Shown here: one piece after another, positions 57,060 through 64,000 of the stretch | Position numbering within the stretch: the first letter of the stretch is position 1 | Layout: every line of letters begins with the position of its first letter | Assembly (NCBI RefSeq): GCF_000237925.1 | Contig: NC_031495.1 | Span: 7,665,852-7,729,851 of the forward strand | Reading direction: 5' to 3' | Source of the DNA: Schistosoma mansoni | Lineage: Eukaryota > Platyhelminthes > Trematoda > Strigeidida > Schistosomatidae | Length of the DNA: 64,000 nt | The notes under the pieces: generated by a model | The model's database searches: none | What the model saw: the letters and a program-made list of their open reading frames with translations, nothing else | Told to the model about the DNA's origin: nothing | Made by a program: the position numbers and the translations under genes

Positions 57060-58130
57060 TACTTCTTATCGTTCTCCATATCTAGGTATCGTCAGCATAC
57101 AACAAAACCGATTGTGATAGGAGATTCGGAAAGTCATTCACATGCACGAAGAGCGTTACTGACCCCCAAACTGTACCTTGAGACACTTCTCAAAGCAATT
57201 TCAAACCAGAAAAATTGGGGTTCACCCATAATCTTTGTTGGCGCCCAAACAGAAAATCTCTTATTCACATTAATAAATTGCCTCCAACCCCGATATTAGT
57301 TAGCGTGCATGTGGTAGCCGGTTGTGAAGAACTTTGTCAAAAGCATTGCTGAAGTCTATGTAGGCTACATCAATTGGTAAAATTTGATCTTTAAAGCACC
57401 AGCTTTCATGGGATACCAATGATTTCAAATCCATGCTGCTTTTCAGGAAGAATCCAGTTTTTGTTTATATAATTGGACAACAACTTCCTGATAATATTTC
57501 CTTAAATCTGAACAACTACGCCAGTTAGACTTGAGAGTCGATAGTTCTCGGATTTATGTTTCATACCTGTTTCCAAGACAGGACTTACTACAGCATTCTT
57601 ACAGTCTTTCGGTAATTGACCCCCGGTCACAGATGGGTTAAAGCATATGCTTGAGCGATTCGCGACGAAATTCTCTAGTCCCTTTAGTAACATAAGATGC
57701 ATTTCATCAGATTCCATGGGTTTGCCTGTATAGAGCTCACTTCGCCTACCAAAGGCATAGGGTTCTCTGACGGTCACAGCGTCCAGTGTGCGTGCGTGGA
57801 GGCTTGTATAAAGTTAAGGGAAATGTGTGTCTCTACGGTGTATACATCGCAAAAGTAGTTTGATAATACCTGAGCTTTAGCATAATCGTCTTCCTCTAAT
57901 GGTAAACCAATACTGTCTCTCCATAGTGCTGGAATGTTTCCCCTTCTCTTAGTCCTTTGGTTAATGTACGAATATAAGCGTTATGAACAGTCTACAGATT
58001 CTTTAACAAGTCTTTCTTCATACAAGGTCAGGCACACATCTTTCGAGCTCCCTCATAATGGGATTTTTTTCTCATCAGTACCCAATAACCTAAATCCCTC
58101 CAGTATTCTTCTCCTTTGAAGAAGAAGGGT
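57060..58130 (-). repeat. CR1-like LINE, internal RT fragment
   Basis: Read on the minus strand: WRDSIGLPLEEDDYAKAQVL and SNYFCDVYT (about 57840-57930), QLPKDCKNAVVSPV and SENYRLSSLTGVV (57500-57620), VAYIDFSNAFDKVLHNRLP (about 57310-57370), SGVPQGTVWG-like and LLYADDT-like blocks toward 57070. This is the order of a CR1-type RT. Many frameshifts and stops. It lies head-to-head with the plus-strand CR1-like fragment at 58990. Confidence 0.78.
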
Positions 58131-58989
58131 GCAAACCTCTTAACTGAGCGACGGTTAGCACTTTCTCGGAACCCTTAGTTTAGTTTAAGCGATGTGGAGC
58201 GCAGTGGCGTTGATGTACAAATTTCTGAATACATCTCAAGCCGTTTCAACCGGGGACTCAAACCCTATTGTTCATTCTACTGAAGACACTAGGTGTCCAG
58301 TATGTTACATATTTGTTTCCCAGACATTTGATCTGACTTGCGCTGACATATGCTGATTATTAACTACCATATGGAAAACAAAAGCTTGAACTACATGGCC
58401 ACTTTTACCTAAGGGTGACATGCAATCAAAGTTCGTGATGTATTCCTCATAATGAGTCAGTGTGGGACCCGAAAGAGATGATTTGGAGTCCAGGTTGTAT
58501 CTAGTTGCTACTTTCAGAAGTTGTACTACGGCAGATGTGATAACCGTATCAACTAGTTTCTGTTAGAAGGAATTTTCTAGCAATTTAGGACGTGCAGCTG
58601 TAAGTTAATCCCCAAAATCAATAGCTCTGTAAGTGTTCGACATTGGACGCTGACCACATTAGTTTTAGTGGACTCATTTAGCTGAAGGCGCTCGGTCATG
58701 CATCCACACCAGATCACGTCTCCTGCGACCACCAGCCAGATCAGATCAGCCACTCCTCGATATATTGATGATCTATCAAATATATCTTCCAACCTCCTTG
58801 CTTCTGACTTTTGATTTCACTGGATGGGCGCGAGTCAATTACAGAAGGTGTCACAGGTGTCAAACTACAATACTTGTGGTATCTTCACTACAGACCGCTA
58901 TGTTGAACTTTTCCGGTCTATCACCAACTGATTCATTATAGCACAAGCTAGCTTCAGGAATGTAGTGCAACATAGCCGATCTTCCACAA
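58131..58989. other. No recognised feature
   Basis: About 860 bp between the two opposed CR1-like fragments; nothing supported. Confidence 0.45.
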
Positions 58990-59812
58990 CAAGTCTTATC
59001 TGACTTATTGCTTCTTGCTGATAATGTGAAACTTTGGAGAGAGATACGCAACCAAGAAGAAATACTGGCACTTCAGGAGGATCTGACACGACTTCAAAGT
59101 TGGGCTGACGACAACGGACTGATTTTCAACACTGAAATTGTAAAGTAGTCCGTCTGAGACATGTTGCAGACTACAGTTGCAACTGAGGAAACTCCTCTTT
59201 AGAAGTATCCCAGGTCGCAAAAGATTTAGGAGTGTTGGTACCCTAGGACTTGAAGTCGTACGCTAACTGTGACAAAAGCGCTTTTCAAGCAAGCCTTGCA
59301 CTGGTAACATTGAAGCTCACTTTTGGCCGGTTTGATGGTAGAACTTTCCACGTAATCTTCGACAGTTTTATTCTTCCTCATTTAGAGTACGGAAACATAG
59401 TATTTCCTCCCTCTCACCAAAAGGATAAGGACACTCTGGAGCGTATCCAACGAGGAGCTACAAAATCAGTTCGGGGACTCAAATTCAAACCTTATGAAGA
59501 GCACCTTCGATCACTTAACTTTTACTCGTTAGAGTACAGGCGTCTTAGAGGTGACCTTCTTATGGCTTACACTTCTGGTCATCCCCTTAAACTTCTACTC
59601 AAGCTTAGCCACAATACTAACCTGAGAGGTAACACCCAGAAACCGGAGACTCGACATAACAGAACGGATTGTAGACAAAAGCCTTACTCCTTAAGAGTTT
59701 TCAAACGCTGGAATTCGCTGCCGACTGAGCTAGTCCAAGCGACTTCCCAGAAGTTATTTAAGAGGAAACTTGACCTATTCTTAAGGACTAAGGATAACAT
59801 CATACTATGATT
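58990..59812 (+). repeat. CR1-like LINE, C-terminal fragment
   Basis: Starts with LLLADNVKLWREIRNQEE and LTRLQSWADDNGLIFN (interrupted). A 186-codon open run at 59250-59810 follows with FDSFILPHLEYGNIV, LERIQRGATKSVRGLKF, YSLEYRRLRGDLLMAY and RVFKRWNSLPTELVQA. Several lesions lie upstream of 59250. 5'-truncated copy. Confidence 0.85.
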
Positions 59813-61639
59813 TACCAATTTCTTTTTTTTCTTATTATCGTTAATATACCTAGGTTCCTGCCTGAAGGTTATGGTAATCCACTGCTACTAGACACGGAAG
59901 CGAAAACTTCTACTATTCCGTCCACAAACATTTGAACCATTTGAATCTGACATTAAAAACAAGCATATAATGCAACTTCATGGGTTAAATTAACAACCGT
60001 ATGAAAGACAACTCTATGAAATGTCTTATCTAACCACGAGATGGACAGAAAGATGTACGATGTGACTAATCATGTTCATACATGCTATATACCCCATTAC
60101 CAAACGCTTTCACACTTCAAGATGCACTGACCAACAAATAATTACCAAACTTACTAGAACCAGTACAGTTCATTGGATAAAGCATCCTACTTTAATCCCA
60201 CTGAAGACCTGTAACTGTACTGCGAGTACAGAAGACTCATTTAGTTGACATTAGCTCGACACAAATATATTGGATATTGTTTATTGAATACTTTAAAGAC
60301 TGTATGTCGATTCGAAAATATGGTGTTTTCGCGTTTTCCATTGTTTTGTGGTTTTTAATTTTTTCCTCTTTACTGCTATTGCGTAACACTTCGTCAATTT
60401 CACTCATAAGTTATCTAAAATAAAAACTTGTGATTTTGGTTGACTCTTGTCGAGGTATCCACCTTATGAAATTATGTTTTCTGTTTCATATTGTGTATAT
60501 GTGGCTAATTCGGCATGCTCTCATTTCCGATTTTCAGTTCGTATTGATCTTACCTCTATGTTGTTTCTAATCTCTGTCGATCGCCACCATTTTTGGATGT
60601 AAATCGAGTCTATAGACAAATACATATGTACATATGTATTTGTCTCAGTAAATACACTGTAATTACTGAGTCGGCTCACTTTTTTACTTTTGTTCCTTTC
60701 TCTACCACATTTTACCATACGCTCCCTCAACACAAAGCTTAAATTCAGACTAGACGTTAAACACGACACGTTTTAGGTGTTCAGGTAATTTATGTAAATT
60801 CCCTTAGGAGTACTTCTAAAGCATTACTGTAGTATAGCTATAACTATCTGATCGGATAGAATATTACATATATTCGCATCGTTGTACGCTTGGTTTCTCA
60901 CTAATTGTTGGCATATAGTCGTGCAAGTATACTGTTTGTGCTTCTGTGCTATTGTCTGTTGCACTAGTGTATAATCCAAGTAGCAGCTCAATAGGAAATC
61001 ATAGAGAAAAATACCTTTCTTTGTTTCAAATATTGTTCACATTTTTCTCTGAATATGATAGCGTTGTCGAAAAAACATTCTACCTTACCACCATGTCAAG
61101 ATTTTAGTCTAATTTTTTTCTAATAAACTTCACATCACATATATATATATAATGTAACTATGGATTCTGATACTACTTAACCTGTATAAGGTGATTAACT
61201 TATGTAGTCTCAATAAACATGCACAAAACCAAAAACACAAACTTGGTATCTGGATTACATGGGCTAAACACGTTCTACTAACTGAAAACCCTAATTCTTG
61301 TTGGTAGTTCTGTTGATAATAAGGCAGAGAATTAACTCATAGGTCAATGTTAACAGCAAAAATTTGGAGATCGTTGAAAAGATTGTGTGAATGTGGTATT
61401 CGTTTAAAGTGGAAATTATTAGTCGTCTGCTGTTTGATAATACATGCGTGGTTATTTTCGTTAAATGGGTCACTTATCTTTTCTGTTTTAGATCTCGTAG
61501 GAAATTCGTTCGTTTAGAAATGGTGGCTTTATAAAATTTCAAATTATGTCAGGTTGGATTTCCAAGCTCAGATTTCGATTGCGTGTGGTGATCCCTAATT
61601 TACATCTAATCTTGATCAAATCATTTATGTGATTCATAC
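59813..61639. other. No recognised gene; upstream of the sulfotransferase
   Basis: About 1.8 kb. It contains a perfect 32-bp palindrome at 60614-60645 and a short (TA)n at 61140. The promoter or 5' UTR exons of the sulfotransferase gene may lie here, but I see no diagnostic element. Confidence 0.45.
60614..60645. repeat. Perfect 32-bp palindrome
   Basis: agacaaatacatatg, TA, then the exact inverse catatgtatttgtct. No mismatch. Confidence 0.9.
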
Positions 61640-62106
61640 ATGAAGGAGGATAAGTTATTTTGCATTTGTGGACTAATCGTTGGGATCATATTGCTATTTT
61701 ATATATTGTCGCCATATAGTCCGACATGTTTACTTAGAAGCTGTATCCACAAACAGTATGACCGTACAGGCTTTCTGCATTCTGTTCAAACTACAAAAAG
61801 AAATAATTATTTGATGAGATATACGAGAGATAATTCTAGTAATGTGTCTGTGCTCGTCTTCATCCATATTCAGAAAACTGCCGGTACACTTTTAGAACGT
61901 CGTTTGGTTAAAGATGGTCTGGTGGGCAAAACATGTTACTGTTTTTTCAGAAGACGCTGTAGTTGTAAAACGCCAAATGGTAATACTTGGCTTGTCAGCA
62001 GGTATTCTACAGGCTGGGTATGTGGACTCCATGCTGACTTGACTGAATTAACGGAATGTATTGACAACAAACTGAACAAAGTTGACCACCATATTATAAA
62101 AAGAAA
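61640..62106 (+). CDS. HS6ST: Heparan-sulfate 6-O-sulfotransferase, first coding exon
   Basis: Type II membrane start: MKEDKLFCICG, then a hydrophobic anchor (LIVGIILLFYIL, residues ~11-24) for Golgi retention. The stem is short. VFIHIQKTAGTLLERRLV (residues ~72-90) is the 5'-phosphosulfate-binding loop of PAPS-dependent sulfotransferases. CSCKTPNGNTWLVSRYSTGW and CGLHADLTEL follow the HS6ST pattern (vertebrate forms read 'ETWLFSRFSTGWSCGLHADWTEL'). Donor AAGAAA/GTAAGAG at 62107 splits a Lys codon (two bases). The enzyme moves sulfate from PAPS to the 6-O of glucosamine in heparan sulfate. Only one HS6ST gene is seen here. Start chosen as the only ATG before the anchor. Confidence 0.92.
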
Positions 62107-63319
62107 GTAAGAGTTGTGCCGATTTTAGTCTTGTTTTATATTATTGTTACCGATTGTTCAATATTTTCTGTTATGTTCTATAATAACTTGAGAAGTATAG
62201 TTTCTAAAGTACTTTAAATGGGCCTAGCTTACGCCCACCAGTGTAAATTAGATACTAGAAAGACTTAATAGATAAAACACATGAATATTATCATCACATT
62301 TGTATATTCTACTCATCATTCATAATTTCTAGAATTGTTCACATAATGCTCTAGTCGGAATGTTTGAATTGTTTTCGTAACTAGCTGATTATTTCCAGCA
62401 ATATTGAAAATCAAAATGAGGTTTGGGCTATAGATTACACAACATTCCAGGGTAACTATTATTTACTGAACAGGTGATACAAGCACAATCATCAGGATAT
62501 GGAAAACTCATAGTTGCTACAAATAAGTCCCTTAGAGAGTTGAAAAATGTAACAGATATCACGGTTGCACCCACCAGGGCTCTAGAAACTGTTCGGGATG
62601 TAAAATTAAAGGCTGAATAAGTGTGTTTTGAGGAAAGAGCTCTGATTACGTCATCTAAATTCAGAATTGGGCATTTTATTCTAATATGTTTGCCTGATGG
62701 CGGAATGTTTACTGAAGTTGCAGATGAGTTACATTTCAACGTTGGAAATAATTAAAAGCTTGGAGAGTTAGTGTCATAAGTTGTCGTCAGTGAATCATAT
62801 ACGACACTCGGAAGTTGCTCTACTTATTCTATCGATGAACTCTCAGTTTATCTAGCCATATATCAAACACATTTCATAGACTGTATTTTTACAAATAGTC
62901 GACTTTTATTAGGCTTAAAACTCGCTCAGTAGAAAACCGATCTGTGTATGATGGAATTTTTTGATGAAGATATGTCAATTAAAAGTCGTTTTCAGGAGAT
63001 TCACATCCATTATCTGCTTGTTTGTAGAAAGCCTACTTCAAGTTGAAGAAGAATGGTCCCCATCATATATTTGATCTTCGTGTTTTCTAGTTCTATCTAC
63101 TGATTAGGCAGGGAAGGCAGATTGAAATCATTATGGATGCCAGAAAATTCATAGATCCAGTGGTGCAAGCTAATAATTGTTGTACTTAACCTAACCACTG
63201 TGCTTTGAATCGACCTATGGGAGTATTTTTTGCTTTTACTGTCTATTTCCTAAGTTATACTTCAAAGTTCTGTAAACTGCAAATTGCATTCATTAGAATT
63301 GTTTACCATCTCTTTTCAG
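62107..63319 (+). other. Intron of the sulfotransferase gene
   Basis: GTAAGAG donor, catctcttttcag acceptor, 1,213 bp, phase 2. The ORFs inside (62428-62739 minus, 63205-63510 plus) are incidental. No repeats recognised. Confidence 0.85.
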
Positions 63320-64000
63320 GTACACATATTTTACTTTATTACGCGATCCTATCAATCGTTTTATTAGTGAATGGCAACATATACGTCGCGGTGCTACATG
63401 GCATTCAGCTACTCTTCGATGCAATAAACAATATCCACCACTTGAGCACTATAAACCATGTTATTTTAATGAAGAAATTGTCGAAAACATCTCGTCTAAT
63501 GTATCCATGAAATCTGTTATAGATTGTCCGTACAATTTAGCAAGTAATCGTCAAACAAGAATGTTAGCAAATCTTTCTAGTCTAGGATGTTATAAGCATT
63601 TAACGAAATGGTCTCAACCTCTCAATGTCACAGTATTAACTCATATTCCATCAGTTTCATTAGCACTTTTAAACAGTGCTAAACATAATCTTGTCAATAT
63701 TATTAATTGTTATGGCTTAAGTGAATACTTGATTTATTCGCAATATATATTACAAAAATGTTTACATATTACTTTTAAACGTACATTTGTTGAATTTAAT
63801 AAAATATCTTTTATAAAACCAAGATTATTGTTTACACATGCTACAATAATCCGTTCTAATTTAAATCAGTCTACTTTGCATGAAATACAAAATGTAAATA
63901 GGCTAGATATTTTTCTATACGATTTTGCCAAACAATTATTTGTGTATCGATTAGTAAATTATTTATTATTTGATTCAAATATACCGCTGCATTTCAGACG
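63320..64000 (+). CDS. HS6ST: Heparan-sulfate 6-O-sulfotransferase, second coding exon (runs off window)
   Basis: Joins exon 1 in frame to give KRKYTYFTLLRDPINRF and SEWQHIRRGATW, the 3'-phosphate-binding loop of PAPS sulfotransferases, almost word for word as in HS6ST. It continues with DCPYNLASNRQTRMLA and LSSLGCYKHL (vertebrate 'DCPYNLANNRQVRMLADLSLVGCYN') and ends with NRLDIFLYDFAKQLF near 63900-63945. The frame is open to the last base. About 227 codons here, 383 in total so far against roughly 400 in vertebrate HS6ST1, so only the C-terminal tail is missing. Confidence 0.92.

Noticed and set aside
1-64000. CRISPR arrays, operons, bacterial promoters or riboswitches
   Set aside because: The window is eukaryotic, with introns and retroelements; no regularly spaced repeat array of the CRISPR kind occurs.

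Overview
The window is flatworm nuclear DNA and almost certainly comes from a blood fluke (Schistosoma). It is AT-rich, intron-bearing and repeat-dense. It carries several repeat types I know from that genus: hammerhead-ribozyme SMalpha-like satellite/SINE units, RTE-clade LINEs of the SR2 and SR3/Perere-3 kind, CR1-like LINE fragments, and a Ty3/Gypsy LTR element. I cannot settle the species from sequence alone.

Only two host genes can be supported. (1) A seven-exon minus-strand gene fills 28075-39619. Splice sites and phases agree at every junction. The roughly 538-residue product (true N-terminus not found) reads as a DUF2064/MobA-like nucleotidyltransferase-fold half followed by a GT2 glycosyltransferase-fold half. 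This resembles the bacterial TIGR04282 + TIGR04283 pair, which is annotated as arsenosugar-biosynthesis glycosyltransferases. The usual acidic catalytic residues of both halves look replaced. I consider this the most novel item in the window. (2) A heparan-sulfate 6-O-sulfotransferase gene starts at 61640 on the plus strand. Two coding exons are seen, and the second runs off the window.

Layout. 1-4716: a palindrome with arms of at least 666 bp and a 3.4 kb loop holding SINE copies and one dispersed-family repeat. 4717-9035: SMalpha-like hammerhead units on both strands, an SR2-like LINE tail and another dispersed-family copy. 9036-13265: mostly unrecognised DNA with decayed SINE pieces. 13266-25492: a second palindrome, two 4,770-bp arms around a 2,687-bp spacer. 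Each arm holds a LINE, a hammerhead remnant and a TIR-flanked DNA transposon. The right-arm LINE continues outward to about 27300. 28075-39619: the glycosyltransferase-like gene, with repeats in most introns. 39620-44067: decayed DNA including a LINE RT remnant. 44068-48902: a young, nearly whole Ty3/Gypsy element on the minus strand with 355-bp LTRs and a TSD. 48903-59812: LINE territory (a nearly full-length SR2-like RTE at 52340-55560 plus three CR1-like fragments). 61640-64000: the sulfotransferase gene.

Nothing suggests that the two host genes act as a unit. They lie on opposite strands about 22 kb apart. Both would act on sugars (one putatively), but I read no pathway link from proximity. 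All family names rest on motif recognition from memory; no search was run.
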